A stretch of 64,000 nt of DNA from Enhydrobacter aerosaccus (GCA_903832005.1 CAIKZO010000078.1:1-64000), one strand, 5' to 3'; counted from the stretch's first letter, positions 35,842 to 44,889 are shown. Numbers and translations are program-made. Notes: generated by a model not told the origin, from the letters alone.

Positions 35842-37563
35842 ATGGCGGACTTCGATCTGGTCATTCGCGGCGGCACAGTCGCCGATGGGACGGGCACCGG
35901 CACGCGCGAAGCCGATATCGCGATCAAGGACGGCAAGATTGCCGCGGTCGGCGCGACTTCCGGCAAGGGCACGGAAGAGATCGCGGCCAAGGGGCTGCTG
36001 GTCACGCCGGGCTTCGTCGACATCCACACGCACTACGACGGGCAGGCGACCTGGGATTCGCATCTGCAGCCGTCGAGCTGGCACGGCGTCACGACGGCAG
36101 TGATGGGCAACTGCGGCGTGGGCTTCGCGCCGGTGAAGGTCGAAGATCGCCAGCGGTTGATCGAGTTGATGGAAGGCGTCGAGGATATTCCCGGCGCGGC
36201 CCTCGACGAGGGGCTGAACTGGTCGTGGGAATCGTTCGGCCAGTATCTCGATGCGCTCGAGGCGCGGCCGCGCGACATGGACCTCGGCGCCCAGCTGCCG
36301 CACGGCGCGCTGCGTGTCTTCGTGATGGGCGAACGCGCCGCCAATCTCGAAGAGGCGACGCCGGATGAGGTGGCGCAGATGCGAGTGCTGACGGCCGACG
36401 CGATGCGCGACGGCGCGATCGGCTTCTCGACCTCGCGCACGCTCAACCATCGCACGGTGAAGGGCGATCCCACGCCGTCGCTGCGGGCGTCCGAGGCCGA
36501 ACTCCTGGGCATCGCGATGGGCATGAAGGATGCCGGCAGCGGCGTGATCGAGTTCATTTCCGATTTCAACACGCCCAACCCCGAGAGCGAGTTCGAGATG
36601 ATCGACCGCCTGCTCACCGCGAGCGGCCGGCCGTTCTCGGTGTCGCTGGCGCAGGCCCACCGGCGGCCGGACGGCTGGCGGCGTTTGCTGGGCCTGGTCG
36701 AAGGGCTGGCGGCCAAGGGCCATTCGGCCAAGGCGCAGGTGGCGCCGCGCCCGATCGGCGTGCTGCAGGGGCTGCAGGCGAGCCGCACGCCGTTCTCGAT
36801 GTGCCCGTCCTACAAGGCGATCGCGCAGAAGAGCGTGGCCGAGCGCCTCTCGATCATGCGCGACCCGTCGTTCCGCGCGAAGCTGCTGGAAGAAAGTCAG
36901 GCGCCGCTGCGCTCCGACATGGCCGCGCGGTTGACCGACTACGACCGCATGTTCCCGTTGGGCGATCCGCCGAATTACGAGCCGGCCGAAGAGAGTTCGC
37001 TGGGCGCGCAGGCCCGCCGCGAGGGCCGCGATCCGCGTGAGGTCGTGTACGACTACATGATCGAGGGCGAGGGCAAGAACTTCATCTTCGCGCCCTTCGC
37101 GAACTTCGCCGCCTACAATCTCGACTGCTGCAGCGAGATGATGCAGAGCCCGCACACGCTGATCGGGCTGGGCGACGGCGGCGCGCACGTCGGCCTGATA
37201 TCGGATGGCTCGTTCCCGACCTCGCTGCTGGCGCACTGGGGCCGCGATCGCAAGCAGGGCCGGCTCGACGTGTCGTGGCTGGTCAAGCGCCACACGCTCG
37301 ACAACGCCGCCGCCGTCGGCCTGAACGACCGCGGCCGGATCGCCACCGGCTACAAGGCTGACCTGAATGTGATCGATTTTGACAAACTGCGCGTAGAAGC
37401 TCCGGTGATGAAGTGGGACCTTCCGGCAGGTGGCAAGCGTCTGCTGCAGAAGGCCACTGGATACCGTGCCACTGTCGTCTCGGGCGCCGTCACCTATCGT
37501 GATGGCGAGGCGACGGGCGCGCTGCCGGGCAGGTTGGTACGCGGGGCCAAGACCGCGTCATAG
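35842..37563 (+). CDS. N-acyl-D-amino-acid deacylase family amidohydrolase
   Basis: A 573-residue amidohydrolase of the D-aminoacylase type. The metal-binding HTHYDGQATWDSHLQ follows LVTPGFVDI. Other markers are GNCGVGFAPV, FSVSLAQAHRRPDGW with a metal His, and GLGDGGAHVGLISDGSFPT with the catalytic Asp. Many relatives hydrolyse N-acyl-D-amino acids to D-amino acids and a fatty or acetic acid. The neighbouring DAO-type oxidoreductase could oxidise released D-amino acids, so a two-step salvage is possible (inference). CGGGAGTGAAAC precedes the ATG. Confidence 0.88.
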   Translation: MADFDLVIRGGTVADGTGTGTREADIAIKDGKIAAVGATSGKGTEEIAAKGLLVTPGFVDIHTHYDGQATWDSHLQPSSWHGVTTAVMGNCGVGFAPVKVEDRQRLIELMEGVEDIPGAALDEGLNWSWESFGQYLDALEARPRDMDLGAQLPHGALRVFVMGERAANLEEATPDEVAQMRVLTADAMRDGAIGFSTSRTLNHRTVKGDPTPSLRASEAELLGIAMGMKDAGSGVIEFISDFNTPNPESEFEMIDRLLTASGRPFSVSLAQAHRRPDGWRRLLGLVEGLAAKGHSAKAQVAPRPIGVLQGLQASRTPFSMCPSYKAIAQKSVAERLSIMRDPSFRAKLLEESQAPLRSDMAARLTDYDRMFPLGDPPNYEPAEESSLGAQARREGRDPREVVYDYMIEGEGKNFIFAPFANFAAYNLDCCSEMMQSPHTLIGLGDGGAHVGLISDGSFPTSLLAHWGRDRKQGRLDVSWLVKRHTLDNAAAVGLNDRGRIATGYKADLNVIDFDKLRVEAPVMKWDLPAGGKRLLQKATGYRATVVSGAVTYRDGEATGALPGRLVRGAKTAS

Positions 37564-37571
37564 GAGGCGTC

Positions 37572-37835
37572 GTGCGTCGCATTTGTCTATCGGTGTTGGT
37601 TCTTTCGGCCGTTTCGTCGACTGCTTGGGCGCAAGCGGACGACGGCGCCTACTGCGGCGCGTTGTCGACGCTCGCCAACCGCTACCTCGTGAGCAGCACG
37701 GGGCAGGGCAACAGCGCGCCCGACCTCGACATCCGCACCGCGCAGAACGAATGCGCCAAGGGCAATTTTGCGAAGGGCATTCCCGTGCTGGAGCGCAAGC
37801 TGCGCTCCAACGGCTTCACCCTGCCGAAACGATAA
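37572..37835 (+). CDS. Small exported protein of unknown function
   Basis: An 87-residue protein from a GTG start preceded by TAGGAGG. The signal peptide ends near AWAQADD. The mature part of about 65 residues has two Cys (AYCGALSTLANRYL and NECAKGNFAKGIPVLE), possibly disulphide-linked. I recognise no family with certainty. It overlaps the next lipoprotein gene by one base, so the two are coupled. Confidence 0.7.
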   Translation: MRRICLSVLVLSAVSSTAWAQADDGAYCGALSTLANRYLVSSTGQGNSAPDLDIRTAQNECAKGNFAKGIPVLERKLRSNGFTLPKR

Positions 37836-38398
37836 TGATCCGCTCGCCCGGGCGGCTCATGGCGCTGGCGTCGATGCTGATGCTCGGCGCCTGTGCCGAC
37901 GGGTCGCGCGCGGTGAGCGTCAGCAACGAGGATTACGCCGTTGCCTACGACTACAACGACTTCCGTACAGCCACCGACGGCAAGGAGTTTCCTGTCCTGA
38001 TCGCGGGCCGGCCGTTCGCCGGTCTCACGACGGAAGAGACCGCGCGCCGTCTGCTGCCGGTTCTGCAGGCCAACAAGCCACGGCCGCGCCTCACGTTCGT
38101 GCTGCAGGCGACGGGCACCTATCGGCTGGTGCTTGTGTTCGATCCTGCGAGCGGCGCCACCGCGGGCCGCGTCTGCAAGGGCGACACGGGCTCGGGGCCG
38201 CACGTTGCCGGACAGGTCACGGTGTTCGCCGTCTACTGCCGCAACGACCTGGCGTTGTCGCAAGCGATTGGCCGGACGTCGGCGGCCAGCCCGGAAGATC
38301 CCGCTGTCGGGCGTCTCTTCCGCGACGTCTTCCAGACCGTCTTCGCCGACGGCCAGATGAACCAGCCCAACCAGTCGTACCCGGGCGGGCTGCAGTAG
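37835..38398 (+). CDS. Lipoprotein of unknown function
   Basis: A 187-residue protein with a lipoprotein signal: MIRSPGRLMALASMLMLGAC, with the lipobox Cys at about residue 20. The mature region contains DFRTATDGKEFPVLIAGRPF, a RRLLPVLQANKP helix and a beta-rich section with two Cys (AGRVCKGDTG, FAVYCRNDL). No family was recognised. Its ATG overlaps the TAA of the preceding small exported protein (TAATG), suggesting two envelope proteins made together. It converges with a Bug gene, with 3 bases between stops. Confidence 0.72.
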   Translation: MIRSPGRLMALASMLMLGACADGSRAVSVSNEDYAVAYDYNDFRTATDGKEFPVLIAGRPFAGLTTEETARRLLPVLQANKPRPRLTFVLQATGTYRLVLVFDPASGATAGRVCKGDTGSGPHVAGQVTVFAVYCRNDLALSQAIGRTSAASPEDPAVGRLFRDVFQTVFADGQMNQPNQSYPGGLQ

Positions 38399-38401
38399 CG
38401 C

Positions 38402-39379
38402 CTATTCGGCCTTGATGCCCGCGAACTTGATCACCTTCGCCCACTTCTCGGTGGCCTCCGAGAGGATCGCGCCGAACTCGGCGGGTGTGCCACCGACCGG
38501 CGTGCCGCCCAGTTCGATGATCCGCTCCTTAATCTTGGCGTCAGCGAGGCCTGCGTTGATCTCCTTGTTCAGGAGCTTGATGACATCGTCCGGTGTGCCC
38601 TTCGGCACGCCGATGCCGGCAAAGCCGCTCGCCTCGTAGCCGGGCACGAAGTCGGCGATCGGCGGCAGGTCCGGGAACACCGACAGCCGGGCAGCGGTCG
38701 TCACGGCGAGGGGCCGCAGCTTGCCCGCCTTGATCTGCTGGATCGATTCGGAGACTGGCGCGAACACCACCTGCAGATGACCGCTGAGCAGGTCGTTGAT
38801 CGCGGGTGCGCCGCCGCGATAGGGCACATGCACCAGATCCACCCCCGCCATCATCTTGAAGAGCTCGCACGAGATGTTCTGCGGCGTGCCTTGTCCCGCC
38901 GAGCCGTAGTTGATCTTGCCCGGGTTGGCCTTGGCGTAGGCGATCAGCTCCGGGATCGACTTGATGTGGAGCGACGGGTTCACCACGACGACATAGGCCA
39001 GCCGCGCGACGTAGATCACGGGCACGATGTCCCGCATGAAGTCGAAGCTGAGATTGCTGTAGAGCGCGGCGTTGATCGCGTGCGGCGTCACGACCTGCAG
39101 CAGCGTGTAGCCGTCGGCCGGCGCCTTGGCGACGGTCTCGGTGCCGATGTTACCGCTGGCGCCCGGCTTGTTCTCGACGATGTATTGCTGGCCGAGGCGC
39201 TGGGACAGCCAGTCGCCCATCAGGCGCGCCTGGATGTCGGTCGCGCCGCCCGCGGTGAAACCGACGATGATGCGTGCCGGTCGCGACGGATAGGTCTCCG
39301 CCCGCGCCCGGCGGGACAGGGACGGCAACACGGCCGCGCTTGCGGCCAGAGGCATGAACGAGCGACGCGGAAATTTCAC
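38402..39379 (-). CDS. Bug/TctC-family solute-binding protein
   Basis: A 325-residue exported binding protein, started at a GTG with GGGGGAG upstream. The Arg-rich signal KFPRRSFMPLAASAAVLPSL is Tat-like. Bug markers follow: RIIVGFTAGGATDIQARL, VENKPGASGNIGTE, PADGYTLL, NYGSAGQGTPQNISCELF and VPYRGGAPAINDLLSG. It is the last gene of the minus-strand cluster iclR, bug, NTF2-like, bug. No TctAB permease accompanies it. The ligand is probably a small carboxylate, but unknown. Confidence 0.9.
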   Translation of the reverse strand: MKFPRRSFMPLAASAAVLPSLSRRARAETYPSRPARIIVGFTAGGATDIQARLMGDWLSQRLGQQYIVENKPGASGNIGTETVAKAPADGYTLLQVVTPHAINAALYSNLSFDFMRDIVPVIYVARLAYVVVVNPSLHIKSIPELIAYAKANPGKINYGSAGQGTPQNISCELFKMMAGVDLVHVPYRGGAPAINDLLSGHLQVVFAPVSESIQQIKAGKLRPLAVTTAARLSVFPDLPPIADFVPGYEASGFAGIGVPKGTPDDVIKLLNKEINAGLADAKIKERIIELGGTPVGGTPAEFGAILSEATEKWAKVIKFAGIKAE

Positions 39380-39459
39380 GAGCGGTCTCCCCCGAGTTTT
39401 TCATTACGACGCGGATACGCAACGCAACTCAACAGGACGCTCGACGGAAGCAGACTACC

Positions 39460-39888
39460 TCATGAGAGGTGATCGATGAACACCGTACGCCGCTTCATCT
39501 TCCATTTTCCACCGACGCGGCGGATGTCGCAGTCGTAGCTGCCGCCGAAGAAGAACTCGGTCTTGCGCTCGGTGCCAGCCGGGAGTTCGAGTTGCGTCTT
39601 GAACTCGAGGAAGTAGGCCTTGAGGTGGGCGACGTCGCCGTCGCCATCGATCAGGAAATTGGTGATGACGTGGCGGATCTGCAGCTTGCCGCGGCGCGGG
39701 ACAAACTTGCTGCGAAACAGCTTCACGCCCTCGACGCCTTCGTGGACGCCGCTGTAGGGGCTGATCATCTGCGCGTCCTCGGTGAAGAGGTCGAGGAACT
39801 CTTCCTCGGTGCAGTCCACGTCGATGCCGTAGGCATATCGATTCATCAAGTCCTGGATCGCCAAGCGATCTTCGAGGCTGAGAGCCAT
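39460..39888 (-). CDS. SnoaL/NTF2-like domain protein
   Basis: A 142-residue single-domain protein: MALSLEDRLAIQDLMNRYAYGIDV, LDLFTEDAQMISPYSGVHEG, RHVITNFLIDGDGDVAHLKAYF and WKMKRRTVFIDHL. This is the nuclear transport factor 2-like cone fold used by SnoaL cyclases, dehydratases, scytalone dehydratase and ring-hydroxylating dioxygenase small subunits. AAGGAGACGAAC precedes the ATG. Lying between two Bug genes under an IclR regulator, it may be a hydratase or isomerase acting on the compound they bind (inference). Confidence 0.83.
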   Translation of the reverse strand: MALSLEDRLAIQDLMNRYAYGIDVDCTEEEFLDLFTEDAQMISPYSGVHEGVEGVKLFRSKFVPRRGKLQIRHVITNFLIDGDGDVAHLKAYFLEFKTQLELPAGTERKTEFFFGGSYDCDIRRVGGKWKMKRRTVFIDHLS

Positions 39889-39898
39889 GTTCGTCTCC

Positions 39899-40855
39899 TT
39901 ATTCGGGCTTGATGCCCGCGCGTTTGGCGGCGTCGCTGAAGAAGCGGTATTGATCGGCCAGCCGGTGCGCGGCGGCCTCGGCGCTCTCGGCCGTCACGTC
40001 GAAGCCCTGGTCCTCGAAGCGCTTGCGCAGGGCGGGCAGCGCCAGCGCCTTGGCGGCGGCATCATGCAGCGCCGCCACGATCGGGGCGGGTGTGCCGGTC
40101 GCCACGTTGAGCGTGAAGCTGAGGCCAGGAAGATCGGGGCGACCGAGTTCCTTCAACGTCGGCACGTTGGTGAACGGCGGGCGGCGCGTCTCGCCGGTCA
40201 CCGCGAGGATCCGCACGCGCGAGCCGAAGGCGATGGCCGACGAGGTCGAGATGAAGCCCATCTGCACCTCGTTGGCCAGCAGCGCGGTGCCGTACGGTCC
40301 GCCGGAACTGTAGGGAATGTCGGTGATCGACACACCCAGCCCGCGGAACAGTTCCTGGTTGGACAGGCGCACCTGCGGCGTGGGGGAGCCCGCGTTCAAT
40401 TTGTCCGGATGCGCCTTCGCATAGGCGATCAATTCGTCGAAACTGGTCCACGGCGCGGCGGCCGGCGACAGGAAGACATAGCGACCCTCGACGGCGCCGA
40501 TCACCGGTGGCAGGTCCTTGAGCGGATCGAAGCGCAAGTCCTTCACCGTCAGCGGCAGGATCGCGAGGTTGGAGGTGATGGTCGACAGCACCGTGTAGCC
40601 GTCGGCCGGCTGGTGCAGGACATATTCCATGCCGATGGCGCCGTCGGCGCCGCCCCGGTTCTCGACGATGATGGGCTGGCCCAGCGTCTTCGCCATCTCC
40701 TCGGCCAGGATGCGCGCCACGATGTCGGGCGACGTGCCCGGCGAATAGGGCACGACGAAGTGAACGATCTTGCTGGGAAAGGATTGCGCCAGCGCCGACT
40801 GCATCGCGCCAACGCAGAGGGCTGCGGCGAGGAGAGCAAGGCGAACGGTCTTCAC
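39899..40855 (-). CDS. Bug/TctC-family solute-binding protein
   Basis: A 318-residue exported binding protein. I prefer the GTG at 40855 because AGAGGAAAATTTC lies immediately upstream, while the ATG at 40876 would put that site inside the gene. The signal peptide runs to about residue 24 (ALAQ). Bug markers are HFVVPYSPGTSPDIVARILA, VENRGGADGAIGMEY, PADGYTVL and IPYSSGGPYGTALLANEV. It sits between iclR (24 bases upstream) and the NTF2-like gene (10 bases downstream), clearly one operon. No TctAB genes are present. Confidence 0.9.
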   Translation of the reverse strand: MKTVRLALLAAALCVGAMQSALAQSFPSKIVHFVVPYSPGTSPDIVARILAEEMAKTLGQPIIVENRGGADGAIGMEYVLHQPADGYTVLSTITSNLAILPLTVKDLRFDPLKDLPPVIGAVEGRYVFLSPAAAPWTSFDELIAYAKAHPDKLNAGSPTPQVRLSNQELFRGLGVSITDIPYSSGGPYGTALLANEVQMGFISTSSAIAFGSRVRILAVTGETRRPPFTNVPTLKELGRPDLPGLSFTLNVATGTPAPIVAALHDAAAKALALPALRKRFEDQGFDVTAESAEAAAHRLADQYRFFSDAAKRAGIKPE

Positions 40856-40878
40856 GAAATTTTCCTCTCGTTTCATGT

Positions 40879-41667
40879 CTAGGCGATCGCGCGGCCGATC
40901 GTCTTGCGCAGCGCGTCGGCCTCCTTGTGCAGGATGGCCAGCAGCTCAACCTCGCGCTTGTTGGCGAAGCGCGCCGCGATCGCCGCGATGCTGAGCGACG
41001 CCACGGGGCGGCCACCCGGCGTGCGGATCACCACCCCGACGGCGCGGACGTTGGGCACGTCGATCACATCGCCCGCGGCATGGTCATGCCCGCGCGATGC
41101 GGCGGCGCGCGTGCGGATCTTGTCGACCGTGACGCCGGGATAGGGCGCCAGCCGCGCCGCGTTGCGTTTCAGCAAGGCCTCGCTCTCCTCGATCGGCAGG
41201 GCGGCGAAGATCGCGAGACTGCCGGCGCCGACGCCAAGCGGGCGTCGCACGCCCACGTCCACGACGAAGGTCTTGACCGGGTAGGAGCCCTCCGTGCGCG
41301 CGGCGCACACGGCGTCATCGTCCGACCGCAGCATCAGGAAGACCGTGTCCCCGGTCTCCGCCGCGATGCGCTTCATCGCCGCCGCGCAGAGCTTGGGAAG
41401 GTCGGCGCGTTCGCTGGCCGCCAGGCCGATCTCGTATGCCAGCGGCCCCAGGAAGTAACGCCGGGTTTCGCGCGAATAGTCGAACAGCCCTTCGGCGGCG
41501 AGGCTGCGGGCCATGCGGTGGGCCGTCGTGCGGTCGATGTGGGCGCGCGCCGCCATTTCGGCAGCGCTCAGTCCGCCGCCGCTCGACGCCGTCACCTCGC
41601 GCAGCAGCGCCATGGCGCGCTGCAGGCTTTGCGTGCCTTTGAGAGAAGTCCCGCTAAGGGTGTTCAT
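40879..41667 (-). CDS. IclR-family transcriptional regulator
   Basis: About 262 residues. The N-terminal winged helix (about residues 8-70: LQRAMALLREV, LSAAEMAARAHIDRTTAHRM) is followed by the IclR effector domain (FVVDVGVRRPLGVGAGSLAI, IRTPGGRPVASLSIAA). I choose the ATG at 41667 over an in-frame GTG at 41676. A 15-base operator-like sequence overlaps the start and recurs at 41748, before the divergent gene. IclR proteins often control aromatic or carboxylate catabolism. Here it probably governs itself, the two Bug genes and the divergent DUF1398 gene. Confidence 0.9.
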   Translation of the reverse strand: MNTLSGTSLKGTQSLQRAMALLREVTASSGGGLSAAEMAARAHIDRTTAHRMARSLAAEGLFDYSRETRRYFLGPLAYEIGLAASERADLPKLCAAAMKRIAAETGDTVFLMLRSDDDAVCAARTEGSYPVKTFVVDVGVRRPLGVGAGSLAIFAALPIEESEALLKRNAARLAPYPGVTVDKIRTRAAASRGHDHAAGDVIDVPNVRAVGVVIRTPGGRPVASLSIAAIAARFANKREVELLAILHKEADALRKTIGRAIA

Positions 41668-41676
41668 AATATACAC
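41662..41676. promoter_or_regulatory. IclR operator copy 1
   Basis: GTTCATAATATACAC overlaps the iclR start codon. It differs from the perfect palindrome at 41748 at only two of 15 positions. Its position suits autorepression. Confidence 0.6.
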
Positions 41677-41747
41677 ATTTCTGGGCTGACCGAATTATCT
41701 CTCTAATGAGAAGATCAAATTCAGTCGACCAAAATGCAGACCTCAGC

Positions 41748-41762
41748 GTGCATAATATGCAC
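41748..41762. promoter_or_regulatory. IclR operator copy 2, perfect palindrome
   Basis: GTGCATA-A-TATGCAC is a perfect 15-base odd palindrome, 26 bases before the DUF1398 start. With copy 1 at 41662 it brackets the divergent promoter region, as expected for an IclR-type dimer pair. Confidence 0.65.
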
Positions 41763-41787
41763 ATTCTTATGATCTAGGAGACAAGAG

Positions 41788-42189
41788 ATGGACGAACACA
41801 AGATCGGCGTGGCCCGCAGTTGCCTGGAAGCTGCCGAGGGCAACACGCTGAGCTTTCCCGAGATCGTCGGCACGCTCATGCAGGTGGGGTTCGAGGGCTA
41901 CTCGATCGACTACAGGCGCGCGACCGCAACGTACTATCTGCCGGACGGCGACAGCGTCGAGTTGCCGACACATCGAACAGAGACGCCGGTCGCTTCTGCC
42001 TTCGATGCGGCAACGGTTCGTGCCGCCATCAAGGAGGCCCAGCAGTTGGTGGCTGGCTACACCTACAAGGGCTTCAGCAACAAGGTCGCCGCCGCCGGCT
42101 GTGCGGGCTACCTGGTCTCCTTCCTCGGGCGGCGTGTGCTCTACTTCGGCCGCACCGCGGAGACGCATGTGGAGCTGTTCCCGGACTAA
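41788..42189 (+). CDS. DUF1398 family protein
   Basis: A 133-residue soluble protein similar to the DUF1398 group. It has an N-terminal helix (ARSCLEAAEGNTLSFPEIV), then VGFEGYSIDYRRATATYYLPDG, a helix with AIKEAQQL, and CAGYLVSFLGRRVLYFGR near the end. No enzymatic function is established for the family. AGGAGACAAGAG precedes the ATG, and the IclR palindrome lies just upstream. It converges with the Bug gene at 42194, four bases away. Confidence 0.8.
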   Translation: MDEHKIGVARSCLEAAEGNTLSFPEIVGTLMQVGFEGYSIDYRRATATYYLPDGDSVELPTHRTETPVASAFDAATVRAAIKEAQQLVAGYTYKGFSNKVAAAGCAGYLVSFLGRRVLYFGRTAETHVELFPD

Positions 42190-42193
42190 GCCT

Positions 42194-43174
42194 TCAATCC
42201 GCGCCCTTGATGTTGTTATCCTTGATGACCTGGAACCAGCGGTCCTGCTCGGTCTTCTGGAAGGCGGCAAACTCGGCCGGCGTGCTGGCGATGATCTCCA
42301 TGTCGATCTGCTCGGCGAATTTCTGCGCCACGTCGGGTGACCGCGCGGCCTTGGCGAGTTCGGCGTTCAGACGGTCGACGATCGGCTGCGGCGTGCCGGT
42401 CGGGAGATAAACGCCCCACCAGGAATAGGTCGGGAAGGTCTTCACCCCTTGTTCGGCAAGCGTCGGCACGTCGGGCAGGGTGGGCGCGCGCTTGTCGCCG
42501 GTGGTGCCGAGCGGACGCAGCTTGCCGGCGCGGAAATGCGGCTGCAGCGCGCCCAGGGTCGTGACCGTGACGTCGGTGACGCCCGCCAGCACGTCCTGCA
42601 CCGTGGGGCCGCCGCCCTTGTAGTAGATCTGGTTCAGCTCGAAGCCGTTGGCCTTCTGCAGGTAGGCCGCGATCAGCAGCGCGCCGCTGGCCGACAGCAA
42701 GCCGACACTGATCTTGCCCGGCCGCGCCTTGGCGTCGGCGACCACGTCGTTGAAATTCTTGTAGGGCCGATCGGGATGGCAGGCGACGGCAAGCGGCGCG
42801 CGGCCCACCAGCATCACGTTCTCGAGCTCACTGTCCTTGTAGGGCAGGTTGGGCGTGAAGGCGGGGCTGAGGACGTGGCTGTCGAAGGTGATCATCCACG
42901 TCATGCCGTCGGGCGGCGCCTTGGCCGCGATCGCAGCCCCGATCGCGCCGGCGGCGCCCGGCTTGTTGTCGATGACGGTCTGCCAGCCGGTGTTCTCGCT
43001 CACCTTCGCGGCCAGCAGGCGCGCCACCGGATCGGTCGTGCCGCCGGGCGGAAAGGGCACCACGACGCGGATCGGTCCTTTGGGCCAGTCGGCGCCTTGC
43101 GCCCAGCCGCGGGTCGGTAGGGTGATCATCGTCACGCCGCCCGTCAGGACGGAGCGACGGCTAAGGATCGTCAT
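42194..43174 (-). CDS. Bug/TctC-family solute-binding protein
   Basis: A 326-residue exported binding protein. The start at 43174 follows GGGAGGAACGATAT; the open frame continues upstream but without a start signal. The signal peptide begins MTILSRRSVLTGG, Tat-like. Bug markers: RVVVPFPPGGTTDPVARLLA, IDNKPGAAGAIGAAIAAKA, PPDGMTWMITFDSHVL and IYYKGGGPTVQDVLAGV. It closely resembles the Bug protein at 46619, including MTWMITFDSH versus QTWMITFDSH, so these two are paralogues. It is divergent from a peptide-type binding protein gene. Confidence 0.9.
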   Translation of the reverse strand: MTILSRRSVLTGGVTMITLPTRGWAQGADWPKGPIRVVVPFPPGGTTDPVARLLAAKVSENTGWQTVIDNKPGAAGAIGAAIAAKAPPDGMTWMITFDSHVLSPAFTPNLPYKDSELENVMLVGRAPLAVACHPDRPYKNFNDVVADAKARPGKISVGLLSASGALLIAAYLQKANGFELNQIYYKGGGPTVQDVLAGVTDVTVTTLGALQPHFRAGKLRPLGTTGDKRAPTLPDVPTLAEQGVKTFPTYSWWGVYLPTGTPQPIVDRLNAELAKAARSPDVAQKFAEQIDMEIIASTPAEFAAFQKTEQDRWFQVIKDNNIKGAD

Positions 43175-43277
43175 ATATCGTTCCTCCCGATCATCTCTGA
43201 TTTTGCCGACGATCCTATCGCGGGAGCGCATGGAAAGCAGGCGGCAATTGGCACGGGTGTTGCGGCGAAATCCGCCG

Positions 43278-44843
43278 ATGACCTTGCTTCGATGGATCCG
43301 CGCCGGTGTGTTCGCCGCCCTGATGATCGGGTCCGTGGCAGCGCGCGCCGAGGACAAGGTCCTGAAGGTGTCGCTCTCGACCGAGCTGCAGATCCTCGAT
43401 CCGATCGTCACCCGGATCAATTCGGCGCGCGTCTTCGCCTATCTGGTCTACGACACGCTGATCGGCATGGACAGCCAGGGGAACTTCAAGCCCCAGATGC
43501 TGGACAAGTGGGAGATCAGCGCCGACCGGCTGACCTACACTTTCACCTTGCGCGACGGGTTGGAATTCAGCGACGGCACGCCCGTGACATCGGAGGATTG
43601 CGTCGCCTCGATCGTGCGGTGGGCCAAGCGCGAGCCGTTCGGCGGCGCGATGATGGAGGCGGTCAGCGAACTGAAGCCAGTCGACGCGAAGCATTTCGTG
43701 ATGCACCTCAACCGGCCCTTCGCCTTCGTGATCGAGGCGCTCGGCCGCTCCGGTCTCCAGGTGCCGGTCATGATGCCGGCCCGGCTGGCGCGCCTGGATG
43801 CGGGCAAGCCGGTGCCCGAGGCCGTGGGCTCGGGGCCCTTTCTCTTTCTCCAGAAGCAATGGCGGCCGGGCGACGTCGCGAGCTTCGTGCCCAATCCACG
43901 CTATCGCCCGCGTTCCGAGCCGCCCGACGGGCTGGCGGGCGGCAAGGTCGTGAAAGTGGATCGGGTCGACCTCGTCAGCATCCCGGACCAGACCACGCGC
44001 GCCAGTGCGCTGGAGGCGGGCGAGATCGACTGGATCGAGATCGCGCCGCTCGACTACGTGGCGAACCTGCGCGCCAATCCCGACATCGTCGTCGGCAAGC
44101 CGCGCGGCATCGACCAGTTCGTCGGCATGCTGAACGTCAACCATGCCGATCCGCCGTTCAATGACCTCAAGGTGCGCAAGGCGCTACAGGCCGCGATCCT
44201 CCAGCCGGAGATCGTGGCGGCGGTGGGCCTGCCGGCCGATCTCGTCACGCCGTTCTGCGGCTCGATTTATGGGTGCGATGCGCCCGGGTCGTCCGATGCG
44301 GGCACGGAGGCGTTGAAGAGCGCCAGCACCGAGCGGGCGCGGCAGCTCCTGAAGGAGTCGGGCTACAAGGGCGAGCCTGTTACCGTCTTTCATTCCAAGA
44401 CGTCAGCCTTGCTCAATCCGATTGGCATGGTGGTGGCGGCCCAGCTGCGCCGTGCCGGCTTCAATGTGCAGATCGAGTCGCGCGACTCCGCCACGATGCA
44501 GCAGCGCCGCCTGCAGCGCACCGGCTGGTCCGTCGTGCCGATCGTCACCAACGGCATCGACCTGATCAACCCCATCGCCAATCCGATTTCGGCCGGCAAT
44601 TGCTTCGACGCGGCACCCGGCTGGTTCTGCGATCCGAAGATGACCGACTTGCTCCGCCGCTACGCCGTCACGAGCGAGCCGGCCGAGCAAAAGCGGCTGG
44701 CCGACGAAATCCAGATCGCGGCCCATGACAACGTGAATTACATCATCGCCGGTCAGTTCGCGGCGCCGTCGGCGTGGCGCGCGAACCTGACGGGCGTCGT
44801 GCCGTTCAGCTTTCCCGTTTTCTGGAACATCACGCGCCGTTGA
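43278..44843 (+). CDS. ABC transporter substrate-binding protein, family 5 (dipeptide/nickel type)
   Basis: About 521 residues. Signal peptide MTLLRWIRAGVFAALMIGSV ending near AARAED, then the SBP family 5 fold: NSARVFAYLVYDTLIGMD, RLTYTFTLRDGLEFSDGTPV, VGSGPFLFLQKQWRPGD, NVNHADPPFNDLKVRKALQ. These proteins bind peptides, glycosides or organic cations for ABC importers, but no permease or ATPase gene lies nearby. An earlier in-frame ATG at 43230 has GGGAG close upstream and would add 16 Arg-rich residues. The flavin monooxygenase downstream (47-base gap) is probably cotranscribed, so the ligand may be its substrate. Confidence 0.87.
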   Translation: MTLLRWIRAGVFAALMIGSVAARAEDKVLKVSLSTELQILDPIVTRINSARVFAYLVYDTLIGMDSQGNFKPQMLDKWEISADRLTYTFTLRDGLEFSDGTPVTSEDCVASIVRWAKREPFGGAMMEAVSELKPVDAKHFVMHLNRPFAFVIEALGRSGLQVPVMMPARLARLDAGKPVPEAVGSGPFLFLQKQWRPGDVASFVPNPRYRPRSEPPDGLAGGKVVKVDRVDLVSIPDQTTRASALEAGEIDWIEIAPLDYVANLRANPDIVVGKPRGIDQFVGMLNVNHADPPFNDLKVRKALQAAILQPEIVAAVGLPADLVTPFCGSIYGCDAPGSSDAGTEALKSASTERARQLLKESGYKGEPVTVFHSKTSALLNPIGMVVAAQLRRAGFNVQIESRDSATMQQRRLQRTGWSVVPIVTNGIDLINPIANPISAGNCFDAAPGWFCDPKMTDLLRRYAVTSEPAEQKRLADEIQIAAHDNVNYIIAGQFAAPSAWRANLTGVVPFSFPVFWNITRR

Positions 44844-44889
44844 GTCATGCTTTTGGGATCGTCTAGGTAGGCGGACGAAGAGGTGAGAA

